Shown piece by piece: positions 1-7,184 of a stretch of 26,562 bases of DNA; position 1 is the first letter of the stretch, and each line of letters begins with the position of its first letter. The position numbers were made by a program, and so were the translations under genes. Source of the DNA: an uncultured Eubacteriales bacterium (lineage in GTDB: Bacteria > Bacillota > Clostridia > Christensenellales > CAG-138); the NCBI GenBank assembly GCA_902768995.1, contig CACXNN010000020.1:1-26562 (forward strand), given 5' to 3'. The notes under the pieces are model-generated. The model was given only the letters and a program-made list of their open reading frames with translations, was not told where the DNA came from and did no database searches.

Positions 1-65
1 AGGGATTCGAACCCTGGACCTACGGCTTAGAAGGCCGTTGCTCTATCCTGCTGAGCTACAGGCGC
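1..65 (-). tRNA. tRNA-Arg (anticodon TCT), 3' end cut by window edge
   Basis: Read on the minus strand from position 65, the sequence folds as acceptor GCGCCTG, D arm GCTC...GAGC, anticodon stem ACGGC/GCCGT with loop CTTCTAA, and a T arm beginning CAGGG-TTCGAAT-CCCT. The anticodon TCT lies at 29-31 and reads AGA (arginine). The 3' acceptor strand and CCA region fall outside the window, so the gene is partial only because of the window edge. It has its own promoter (87-115) and lies downstream of the queA operon on the same strand. Confidence 0.95.
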
Positions 66-69
66 ATTC

Positions 70-110
70 AGGAGTTCCAGTCACACATTTTAACAAGGAA
101 TGGAGCTCCT
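70..110. repeat. 10-base inverted repeat over the tRNA promoter
   Basis: AGGAGTTCCA (70-79) and TGGAGCTCCT (101-110) are inverted copies with one non-Watson-Crick position (G-U on the plus-strand RNA, A-C on the minus). One arm lies at the expected start site and the other fills the spacer, so the arms bracket the -10 box. It could be an operator or a weak hairpin; there is no U-tract, so it does not look like an intrinsic terminator. Confidence 0.4.
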
Positions 111-115
111 GTCAA
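87..115 (-). promoter_or_regulatory. sigma-A promoter of tRNA-Arg
   Basis: On the minus strand there is a perfect -35 box TTGACA (110-115), a 17-base spacer and a -10 box TAAAAT (87-92). Transcription would start near position 80, about 15 bases before the tRNA. This is the closest match to consensus in the window, as expected for a stable-RNA promoter. Confidence 0.85.
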
Positions 116-139
116 CATATTTTTAGAAAAGATGCCGTC

Positions 140-646
<507 letters not shown>

Positions 647-673
647 GTTTCGACTCCTTTTTCAAAAATCGGT

Positions 674-1165
674 TTATTGTAAAACAAATCTATCCTTTAG
701 GCAAGCGTTTTTCTCCACCGTGGCGCCCAGATCCTGGTTCCACAGCAGGTAGGCCCCCTCCCCCGTGTCCTCGTAGTACCGCTTGCGAAAGCCTTCCTTC
801 GTAAAATCGAAGCTGTAATAGAGGCTTTGGGCCACCTGGTTGGTCTCCCGGACCTCCAGCGTCATCCGTTCGGCGCCGTACCCCAGGGCCTTGACCATCA
901 TGCCGTAGAGCAGATACCGGCCCAGATGCTTTCCCCGGCTCTCCGGCGCGATGGCGATGTTGGTGATATGGGCCTCGTCGAAGAGCACCCACATGCCGCC
1001 GTAGCCCACGATCCGCCCCTCCTCCTCCGCTACCAGGTAGCGAGCCACGTTGTTGTGGAGCTCCCCCAGCAGGGAGAGCTTGGACCAGGGGGACCGGAAG
1101 CTCTGGACCTCGATCTCGTAGACCCGGGCGATGTCCCGCTTGGTCATGGGCCGGACCGTCATCAT
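674..1165 (-). CDS. rimI: Ribosomal protein S18-alanine N-acetyltransferase RimI
   Basis: This is a 163-residue GNAT-fold acetyltransferase. The acetyl-CoA loop is RGKHLGRYLL at residues 77-86, followed by the RimI-type run LEVRETNQVAQSLYY (about 103-117) and the C-terminal block FRKRYYEDTGEGAYLL. RimI acetylates the N-terminal alanine of ribosomal protein S18. The start at 1165 is ATGATG and overlaps the tsaB stop by 4 bases, so translation is probably coupled. The tsaE-tsaB-rimI order is a classic bacterial arrangement; tsaD, which often follows, is not next to it here. The length is normal for the family. Confidence 0.93.
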   Translation of the reverse strand: MMTVRPMTKRDIARVYEIEVQSFRSPWSKLSLLGELHNNVARYLVAEEEGRIVGYGGMWVLFDEAHITNIAIAPESRGKHLGRYLLYGMMVKALGYGAERMTLEVRETNQVAQSLYYSFDFTKEGFRKRYYEDTGEGAYLLWNQDLGATVEKNACLKDRFVLQ

Positions 1166-1764
1166 GCCTGTTGCTTCCTTTCCGCCTGGGAGGGTCTTAG
1201 ATACAGGGGGCTGGCCGCCCTCTCCCCCGTCCGCTTCACGGCCATGCGGGCGATGCTGCTCGCCAGGGGCAAGGCCCCGTCGGCCCCGGGGAAGCCCGTG
1301 CCGGTCAGGATCACGTTCTCCGGCAGCCGCTCCAAAAAGGGACCGATCTCCATGGCGCAGGGGGGGATCAGCGCCGCGCCGTTGGAAGCGTAGAGAGCCC
1401 CGTAACCGTTGCCGTTCCGGGCGTCGATGACGGCGGCCACGGGCCTGTCGCCGCCCAGCAGCGGATAGGCGAGGGCCGCGAGGGCGTTCACGGACACGAT
1501 GGGCAGGCCCAAGGCCAGGGCCATGGCGTTGCCGTGGCAGACGCCGATGCGGACCCCTGTGAAGGAGCCGGGGCCCACGTCCACGGCGAGGGCGGTGAGG
1601 TCGGCCGGGGCGAGCCCCGCTTCCGCCAGCAGCTGGTCCACCGCGGGCATGACGGTCTCCTCGTGCCTGAGGGGGCTTTCGATCCGCTTCTCGAAGCAGC
1701 CGCCGTCCGTCAGTAAAGCCACCGAGGCCACCCGATCCGTGGTTTCCAGGGCAAGGATGTTCAT
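1162..1764 (-). CDS. tsaB: tRNA threonylcarbamoyladenosine biosynthesis protein TsaB
   Basis: This 200-residue ASKHA-fold protein begins MNILALETTD and carries the TsaB signature GPGSFTGVRIG at residues 64-74. TsaB is the non-catalytic partner of TsaD in making t6A at position 37 of ANN-decoding tRNAs. The reading frame stays open 44 codons further upstream, but that stretch lies inside tsaE in another frame, and the start at 1764 gives both the conserved N-terminus and a 4-base overlap with the tsaE stop. At 200 residues it is slightly shorter than many homologues (about 220-240), mainly in the C-terminal half. Confidence 0.93.
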   Translation of the reverse strand: MNILALETTDRVASVALLTDGGCFEKRIESPLRHEETVMPAVDQLLAEAGLAPADLTALAVDVGPGSFTGVRIGVCHGNAMALALGLPIVSVNALAALAYPLLGGDRPVAAVIDARNGNGYGALYASNGAALIPPCAMEIGPFLERLPENVILTGTGFPGADGALPLASSIARMAVKRTGERAASPLYLRPSQAERKQQA

Positions 1765-2204
1765 AGCGCTTTCACCAGTCCTTCGTAGCTCGTTCCATGG
1801 GGCGTCAGGCGCACGGTCCTGGGATCGGCGCCGCTGCCCACGATCAATATATCCAGCCGTTCCCGGGGCAGGGCCAGGGGCACCCGATCCGCCCACTCCA
1901 TGAGGATCAGGCCGCCCCGGTCCAGGTAATCTTCAAAGCCCATGGCGTACAGCTCGTCCTCGTCCGCCAGCCGATAGGCGTCGAAATGGAAGAGGGGCGG
2001 CGCCGTGGGGTACTCCTGGACGATGGTGAAGGTGGGGCTGCTCAGATGATCGAGGCCCAAAGCCTTGCCGGCGCCCCGGCAGAGGACGGTCTTCCCCGCC
2101 CCCAAATCGCCGTATAAGGCCACGAAGCCGCCGTCTTGCAGGGCCCGGGCGACGCGCTCCCCCAAGGCCTCCATCTCCCATTCGGTTTTCAGCGTCAGCT
2201 CCAT
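1761..2204 (-). CDS. tsaE: tRNA threonylcarbamoyladenosine biosynthesis ATPase TsaE
   Basis: This 147-residue P-loop ATPase has Walker A GDLGAGKT at residues 32-40, followed by the family blocks SPTFTIVQEY (56-65), HFDAYRL (73-79) and EWADR (103-107). TsaE binds the TsaB-TsaD heterodimer and its ATPase activity resets the t6A synthase. Its ATG shares one base with the tgt stop (TGATG) and its stop overlaps the tsaB start, so it is embedded in the operon. The length is typical. Confidence 0.95.
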   Translation of the reverse strand: MELTLKTEWEMEALGERVARALQDGGFVALYGDLGAGKTVLCRGAGKALGLDHLSSPTFTIVQEYPTAPPLFHFDAYRLADEDELYAMGFEDYLDRGGLILMEWADRVPLALPRERLDILIVGSGADPRTVRLTPHGTSYEGLVKAL

Positions 2205-3319
2205 CAGAACAGCTTGACCTCCAAAAGCTCCTTGGCGAAGTCCCCGAACCTATCCTCCGCGATGGCCCGGCGGATGTCCGCCATAAGCCGCACGGAGAAG
2301 CGGATGTTGTGCATGGTGATGAGGGTGCCGGACAATATCTCCTCCGCCTTGATGAGGTGGCGGATGTAGGCCCGGCTGAAGTTCCGGCAGGCGTAGCAGT
2401 CGCACCCCTCCTCGATGGGCGAAAAGTCCTCGGCGTAGGTCTGGTTCCGGAGCATAATCCGCCCCTTGCGGGTCAAAGCGAGGCCGTTGCGGGCCGCCCG
2501 GGTCTGGAGCACGCAGTCGAACATGTCCACGCCCCGGAGCACGCCCTCGATGAGGCAGTCGGGGCTGCCCACGCCCATGAGGTACCGGGGCTTGTTCTCC
2601 GGCATGTAGGGCCGAATGGCGTCCAGCATCTCGTACATCTTCTCCTTGGGCTCGCCCACGGACAGGCCCCCGATGCCGTAGCCGGGGAAGTCCATGGCCG
2701 CCAGGGTCTTGGCGCTCTCGATCCGCAGGTCCTCGTAGACGCAGCCCTGGACGATGCCGAAGAGGGCCTGGTCGGGCCGGGTGTGGACCTCCTTACAGCG
2801 CTCCGCCCAGCGGTGGGTCCGATCCATGGCCTTTACGGCATAGCGATAGTCCGCGGTGCCGGGAGCGCACTCGTCGAAGCACATGGCGATATCCGCCCCC
2901 AGGGCCTGCTCCACGGCCATGACGCTCTCCGGGGTGAACAGGTGCTTGCTGCCGTCGATATGGGACCTAAACAGCACGCCGTCCTCGTGGATATCCTTCT
3001 TCTTGGCCAGGGAGAAGACCTGGAAGCCGCCGCTGTCCGTCAGGATGGGCTTATGCCAGTTCATAAACTTGTGCAAGCCCCCCGCCTGCTCCACCAGCTT
3101 GTGGCCGGGTCTCAAATACAGATGGTAGGTGTTGGAGAGGAGGATGGACGCCCCCGTCTCCTCCACGTCCCGGGGCGTCATGGCCTTCACCGTGGCCTGG
3201 GTGCCCACGGGCATGTACACGGGGGTGTCGATATCCCCGTGGGGGGTGTGGAGGCGGCCCAGGCGGGCCCCGGTCTGCTTGTCCACATGCAGGACTTCAA
3301 ACTTGAAATGCTCGTTCAT
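2204..3319 (-). CDS. tgt: tRNA-guanine transglycosylase (queuine tRNA-ribosyltransferase)
   Basis: This 371-residue enzyme swaps guanine-34 for preQ1 in GUN-anticodon tRNAs, the step before QueA. The substrate-binding and catalytic block ILTDSGGFQVFSL is near residues 92-104, the RYLMGVGSPDCL and GVDMFDCVLQTRAARNG blocks follow, and the zinc site is the C-terminal CDCYAC...H run. It is full length. It starts with ATG 9 bases after the queA stop and overlaps tsaE by one base. No queC/D/E/F genes are visible, so preQ1 synthesis or salvage must be encoded elsewhere. Confidence 0.96.
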   Translation of the reverse strand: MNEHFKFEVLHVDKQTGARLGRLHTPHGDIDTPVYMPVGTQATVKAMTPRDVEETGASILLSNTYHLYLRPGHKLVEQAGGLHKFMNWHKPILTDSGGFQVFSLAKKKDIHEDGVLFRSHIDGSKHLFTPESVMAVEQALGADIAMCFDECAPGTADYRYAVKAMDRTHRWAERCKEVHTRPDQALFGIVQGCVYEDLRIESAKTLAAMDFPGYGIGGLSVGEPKEKMYEMLDAIRPYMPENKPRYLMGVGSPDCLIEGVLRGVDMFDCVLQTRAARNGLALTRKGRIMLRNQTYAEDFSPIEEGCDCYACRNFSRAYIRHLIKAEEILSGTLITMHNIRFSVRLMADIRRAIAEDRFGDFAKELLEVKLF

Positions 3320-3328
3320 ATCGCTTTC

Positions 3329-4354
3329 CTATTCAAATAAGCAGGCGTCGCCGAAGCTGAAGAAGCGGTAGCGCTCCTCCACGGCATGGGCGTAGACCCG
3401 GAGGACCTCCTCCCGGCCCGCGAAGGCGGAGACCAGCATGAGGAGGGTGCTCTCCGGCAGGTGGAAGTTGGTGATGAGGGCGTCCACGGCCTTGTAGCGG
3501 TAGCCGGGGGTGATGTAGATACCGGTGTAGCCGCTGCCGGGATGAACGATGCCGTCCTCGGTGGCCACGCTCTCCAGCGTGCGGACGGAGGTGGTGCCCA
3601 CGCAGACGATCCGGCCCCCCGCTGCCCGGGCATCGTTGATGGCCTTGGCGGCTTCCTCGGTGACCCGATAGAACTCCTCATGCATCTGATGGTCCTCGAT
3701 GTTCTCCTCGCTGACGGGCCGGAAGGTGCCCAGGCCCACGTGCAGGAGCACGTCCACGATCTTCACGCCCTTGGCCGCGATCTCGTCTAACAGCTCCGGG
3801 GTGAAATGGAGCCCGGCGGTGGGGGCGGCGGCGCTGCCCCGGGTCACGGCATAGACGGTCTGATACCGCTCCTTGTCCGCCAAACGCTCCGTGATGTAGG
3901 GCGGCAGAGGCATCTGCCCCGCACGGTCCAGCACCTCCTCGAAGATGCCGTCATAGAGGAGCTCCACCCACTTGCCCCCGTCCATGGGGGCGTCCCCCAG
4001 GACCTTCACGGACAGCTCCGGCGTCACCTCATAGACCGTGCCCACCTTGGCCCTTTTGGCGGGCTTGCAGAGGCACTCCCAGGTATCCCCCTCCAACCGG
4101 CTCAGGAGCAGAAACTCCATGGTGCCGCCGGTCTCGGGCCGATGGCCGATCAAACGGGCGGGGATGACCCGGGTATTGTTCCGCACCAGCACGTCCCCGG
4201 GGTGCAGGTGTTGGAGCACGTCCGTGAACACCCCGTCGGTGATGGACCCGTCGCCCCGGTTGTAGATGAGGAGCCTGGACTGGCTCCGCACGGGGGCCGG
4301 GGTCTGGGCGATCAGCTCCTTGGGCAGGTCGTAGTAAAAGTCGCTCGTCTTCAA
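3329..4354 (-). CDS. queA: S-adenosylmethionine:tRNA ribosyltransferase-isomerase
   Basis: This 341-residue protein matches QueA from end to end: MKTSDFYYDLPKELIAQTP at the N-terminus, the RVIPARLIGHR block, the PTAGLHFTPELL motif and the NFHLPESTLLMLVSAFAG block. QueA transfers the ribosyl part of SAM to preQ1 in tRNA, giving epoxyqueuosine. The start codon is TTG (4354), preceded by AGAGGTG. The promoter at 4384-4412 leaves a leader of only about 20 bases, so there is no room for a preQ1 riboswitch. It is the first gene of the minus-strand modification operon. Confidence 0.96.
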   Translation of the reverse strand: MKTSDFYYDLPKELIAQTPAPVRSQSRLLIYNRGDGSITDGVFTDVLQHLHPGDVLVRNNTRVIPARLIGHRPETGGTMEFLLLSRLEGDTWECLCKPAKRAKVGTVYEVTPELSVKVLGDAPMDGGKWVELLYDGIFEEVLDRAGQMPLPPYITERLADKERYQTVYAVTRGSAAAPTAGLHFTPELLDEIAAKGVKIVDVLLHVGLGTFRPVSEENIEDHQMHEEFYRVTEEAAKAINDARAAGGRIVCVGTTSVRTLESVATEDGIVHPGSGYTGIYITPGYRYKAVDALITNFHLPESTLLMLVSAFAGREEVLRVYAHAVEERYRFFSFGDACLFE

Positions 4355-4383
4355 AACGCACCTCTGAAAACAGATTCTTCCCT

Positions 4384-4412
4384 ATTATACATAGCCAACC
4401 CCTTCGGCGCAA
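4384..4412 (-). promoter_or_regulatory. Promoter of the queA operon
   Basis: The minus strand has TTGCGC (4407-4412), a 17-base spacer and a perfect TATAAT (4384-4389). The -35 matches consensus only in its TTG. It drives queA through the SEC-C gene and is divergent from the DUF1538 promoter about 50 bases away. Confidence 0.65.
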
Positions 4413-4460
4413 CAGCAAAAAGTGTTCATTTTCCACAGGCTTCCCTTTTTATTCCGTTGG

Positions 4461-4469
4461 TGGTATACT
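4461..4469 (+). promoter_or_regulatory. Extended -10 promoter of the DUF1538 / PII-like unit
   Basis: TGGTATACT is an extended -10 element (TGn plus TATACT, 5 of 6 matches) with no convincing -35 box 17-18 bases upstream. Transcription would begin about 7 bases after it, near 4476, only a few bases before the ATG at 4480. Confidence 0.5.
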
Positions 4470-4479
4470 TTTATTTAGT

Positions 4480-6012
4480 ATGAACGAATTCAACAAACAG
4501 CGTGCCATGATCGCGAACAAAGTGCAGGAGAGCATCACCTCGGTGCTGCCTATCCTCTGCATCGTGTGTTTGCTGTGCCTGTTCGTGACGCCCCTGCCCA
4601 CGGGGCATATGCTATCCTTCCTGGTGGGGTCCCTGTTTGTGGTGGCGGGCATGGGTCTTTTTACCGTAGGCGCGGAGAGCTCCATGACCCCCATCGGCGG
4701 CAGGATCGGGTCCGCGTTGACCAAGTCCAAGAACCTTCCTTTGATCCTGGTCATCAGCTTCCTTCTGGGCGTGGCGGTCACCGTCTCGGAACCCGATTTG
4801 CAGGTCCTTGCTAACTCCGTCCCCCATATCGAGACGGTGGTACTGCTCATCGTGGTGGGCGTGGGCGTGGGGCTGTTCCTGGCCCTCGCCATGTTCCGCA
4901 TCATCACCGGCGTCAAGCTCCGGTATCTGCTGCTGGGGCTCTACGGGCTGGTGTTCCTGCTCTGCTTCTTCGTGGATAAAAGCTTTCTGTCCGTGGCCTT
5001 CGACTCCGGCGGCGTGACCACGGGGCCCATGACTGTGCCCTTCATCCTGGCCATGGGCGTGGGCGTCAGCCACATCCGCAGCGACAGCAACGCGGAGTCG
5101 GACAGCTTCGGTTTGGTGTCATTGTGCTCCATCGGCCCCATCCTGGCGGTGCTGGTTTTGAGTCTCTTTTACGGTCAGGGCGAGGGGACTGTGTCCACCG
5201 CCGCGGCCGCCCACGAAACCACCACGGAGCTGGGGTATTCCTACCTGTTCGCTTTGCCTGACTACCTCAAGGAAACGGCTGTCGCCCTGCTGCCCATCCT
5301 GGGCATCTTCCTGCTGTTCCAGATCGTCTCCTTCCGCATGAACGGTCGGAGCTTCTGGAAGATCATGATGGGCATCGTGTTTACCTATCTCGGACTGGTG
5401 CTGTTTTTGACGGGCGTCAACGTGGGCTTCGCTTCCCTGGGGAGCGTCCTGGGGGCGGCGCTCACGCAAGGACCGCTTCGCTACGTGCTGGTGCCGCTTG
5501 CTATGCTGTTGGGCTGGTTCATCATCTCCGCCGAGCCCGCGGTGCTGGTGCTGCAAAAGCAGATCGAGCAGGTCAGCTCCGGGGCCATCTCGGGCCGATC
5601 CATCAAGCTGGGCCTGTCGGTGGCCATCGCGCTTGCCATGGGCGTATCCATGCTGCGGGTGCTGACGGGGCTGTCGCTCCTCTATTTCCTGATCCCCGGC
5701 TATGTGCTGAGCCTGGGGCTTTCCTTCATCGTGCCGGACATGTACACCGCCATCGCCTTCGATGCGGGCGGCGTGGCCTCCGGACCCATGACGGCGGCCT
5801 TCATGCTCCAGTTCATGATCGGCGCCAGCAGCGCTCTTGGGGGGAACGTCCTCTCCGACGCCTTCGGGATCGTGGCCATGGTGGCCATGATGCCCCTCAT
5901 CATCATCCAGCTATTGGGCGTGCGGGCCGCCATCGCCGAGAAGCGCATGGCGAAGCAAACGGAGGTCTACGGCGAGGCGGACATCATCGAGCTGTGGGAG
6001 GTGGCCCCATGA
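4480..6012 (+). CDS. DUF1538 integral membrane protein (duplicated)
   Basis: This 510-residue protein is very hydrophobic, with roughly a dozen membrane segments, and is built as an internal duplication. The motif AFDSGGVTTGPMT at residues 173-185 returns as AFDAGGVASGPMT at 426-438, and the preceding blocks VTVSEPDLQVL and IISAEPAVLVL also correspond. That pattern is typical of DUF1538 proteins, whose activity is unknown; the inverted or tandem halves and the conserved Gly/Pro-rich motifs suggest a transporter or channel. The stop overlaps the next ATG (ATGA), tying it to a PII-like protein. No Shine-Dalgarno is visible before 4480, and the next Met (residue 9) has none either. Confidence 0.85.
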   Translation: MNEFNKQRAMIANKVQESITSVLPILCIVCLLCLFVTPLPTGHMLSFLVGSLFVVAGMGLFTVGAESSMTPIGGRIGSALTKSKNLPLILVISFLLGVAVTVSEPDLQVLANSVPHIETVVLLIVVGVGVGLFLALAMFRIITGVKLRYLLLGLYGLVFLLCFFVDKSFLSVAFDSGGVTTGPMTVPFILAMGVGVSHIRSDSNAESDSFGLVSLCSIGPILAVLVLSLFYGQGEGTVSTAAAAHETTTELGYSYLFALPDYLKETAVALLPILGIFLLFQIVSFRMNGRSFWKIMMGIVFTYLGLVLFLTGVNVGFASLGSVLGAALTQGPLRYVLVPLAMLLGWFIISAEPAVLVLQKQIEQVSSGAISGRSIKLGLSVAIALAMGVSMLRVLTGLSLLYFLIPGYVLSLGLSFIVPDMYTAIAFDAGGVASGPMTAAFMLQFMIGASSALGGNVLSDAFGIVAMVAMMPLIIIQLLGVRAAIAEKRMAKQTEVYGEADIIELWEVAP

Positions 6013-6677
6013 ACTACGTACTCTCCGTCATCAACCCCTATGGGGCCAACATCATGAAGAAGATCTGCGAGGAGCTGAATCTGCCCATCGTCCTGTCCTC
6101 CCCCTGCAAGGGCACAGCCACCCGCAACATGCTGGACCTGTTGGGCATGGAATCCCGGGATCGGCGGCTGTTCATGACCGTGGCAAGCCCGGAGCAGACG
6201 AAGGAGCTCATTCAGGAACAGCGCAAGCGTTTGTATATCGATGCCCCCGGCAACGGCGTGACCCTCGGCGTACCCATCAAAAGCGTAGGAGGCGCAAAGA
6301 CATTGTCATTCTTATCCAGCGGGCAAAACGTGAAGGGCGCGCCCACCCTCAACTATGATTACGAACTCATCCTGGTCATCGCCAACCAAGGCGCCACGGA
6401 CCAGGTCATGGACGCGGCCCGCTCCGCCGGGGCTCGGGGCGGCACGGTGATCCACGGCCTCGGCACCGGCAGCAAGAACGCGGAGAAGTTTTACAAGGTC
6501 TCCATCGCCTCGGAGAAGGAGGTCATCCTCATCGTCTCCGCTGCCCAGCAAAAGGCCGCCATCATGAAGGCCATCATTGAAAAAGCCGGCCCTGATACCA
6601 AGGCCGGCGCCATCACCTTCTCTTTGCCCGTCAGCGAGATCGCCGGATTCGGCATCGGACAGCAGGCTGAGAAATAG
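6009..6677 (+). CDS. Tandem PII-like signalling protein, partner of the DUF1538 protein
   Basis: This 222-residue soluble protein consists of two ferredoxin-like halves. Residues 1 to about 105 start MNYVLSVINPYGANIMKKIC; residues from about 110 start YELILVIANQGATDQVMDAAR and include the PII-like block GGTVIHGLGTG and a strand EVILIVSA. PII proteins bind ATP/ADP and effectors in clefts between subunits and gate membrane partners such as AmtB. Here two units are fused in one chain and I see no canonical long T-loop with a uridylylation tyrosine. Its start at 6009 overlaps the upstream stop, so coupled translation and a direct complex are likely but inferred. Confidence 0.78.
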   Translation: MNYVLSVINPYGANIMKKICEELNLPIVLSSPCKGTATRNMLDLLGMESRDRRLFMTVASPEQTKELIQEQRKRLYIDAPGNGVTLGVPIKSVGGAKTLSFLSSGQNVKGAPTLNYDYELILVIANQGATDQVMDAARSAGARGGTVIHGLGTGSKNAEKFYKVSIASEKEVILIVSAAQQKAAIMKAIIEKAGPDTKAGAITFSLPVSEIAGFGIGQQAEK

Positions 6678-6684
6678 TAGCCGT

Positions 6685-7176
6685 TCATTTTATCCGTCCC
6701 GTTCGGAGGAAGTGGCCCTCCTGAACGGCGGCAAAGGTGGCCACGGCGCAGACCGGGGCGGCCGAATATTTGAGTTCGATAAGCGAAAACGTCAGCGGCA
6801 GGAGGAACAGCAAGGCCCCTGCCGCTTTGTTCATGGGCGTGTGCTGGGCCACGAAGCGCTTCTGCATCACGTAGCCGGAAACGATGTTCACCGCCTTGAC
6901 CAGGGCGATGACGCCGATCCACACATACAGCCACCCGGGGACGTCCAGCACGGGCAGCAGCTTATAGAGGCATACGGCCACAAAGAGGAGGTCCGCCGCC
7001 GTGTCCAGCTTAGCGCCGAAATCGCTGGCGGTGCCGGTCCTCCGGGCCACGGGGCCGTCGATCATGTCCGATATGCCGGCAAGCAGATACAGCCCATAGA
7101 AGGGTGAAGAAAACGCCGGGCAGAACAGCAGCCCGACGCTCGCCAGTATTCGAATGCCTGTGATGAGGTTCGCCAT
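6685..7176 (-). CDS. CDP-alcohol phosphatidyltransferase family membrane enzyme
   Basis: This 163-residue membrane protein carries the full CDP-alcohol phosphotransferase signature DxxDGxxAR-x8-GxxxDxxxD, seen as DMIDGPVARR followed by GAKLDTAAD (about residues 34-58). Such enzymes join a CDP-linked lipid to an alcohol acceptor, as in PgsA (glycerol phosphate). The acceptor cannot be told from sequence, and the chain is a little shorter than typical PgsA. The start at 7176 (MANLITGIRILAS) follows the recN stop by 8 bases. The frame stays open far upstream only because the broken recN frame reads into it without a stop; that extension is not part of the protein. Confidence 0.85.
   Translation of the reverse strand: MANLITGIRILASVGLLFCPAFSSPFYGLYLLAGISDMIDGPVARRTGTASDFGAKLDTAADLLFVAVCLYKLLPVLDVPGWLYVWIGVIALVKAVNIVSGYVMQKRFVAQHTPMNKAAGALLFLLPLTFSLIELKYSAAPVCAVATFAAVQEGHFLRTGRIK
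6699..6728. terminator. Hairpin at the convergent gene ends (possible terminator)
   Basis: The arms CCGTTCGGAGG (6699-6709) and CCTCCTGAACGG (6717-6728) form an 11-pair stem with one bulged T and a 7-base loop. It lies 22 bases after the stop of the PII-like gene and just inside the 3' end of the converging phosphatidyltransferase gene. Neither strand has a U-tract after it, so it is not a classic intrinsic terminator; it may pause RNA polymerase or protect the mRNA end. Confidence 0.35.
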
Positions 7177-7184
7177 GAAAAGGA

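Noticed and set aside
4355..4383. preQ1 riboswitch before queA
   Set aside because: The leader from the probable start site to the TTG is only about 20 bases, too short for an aptamer, and no preQ1 motif is visible.
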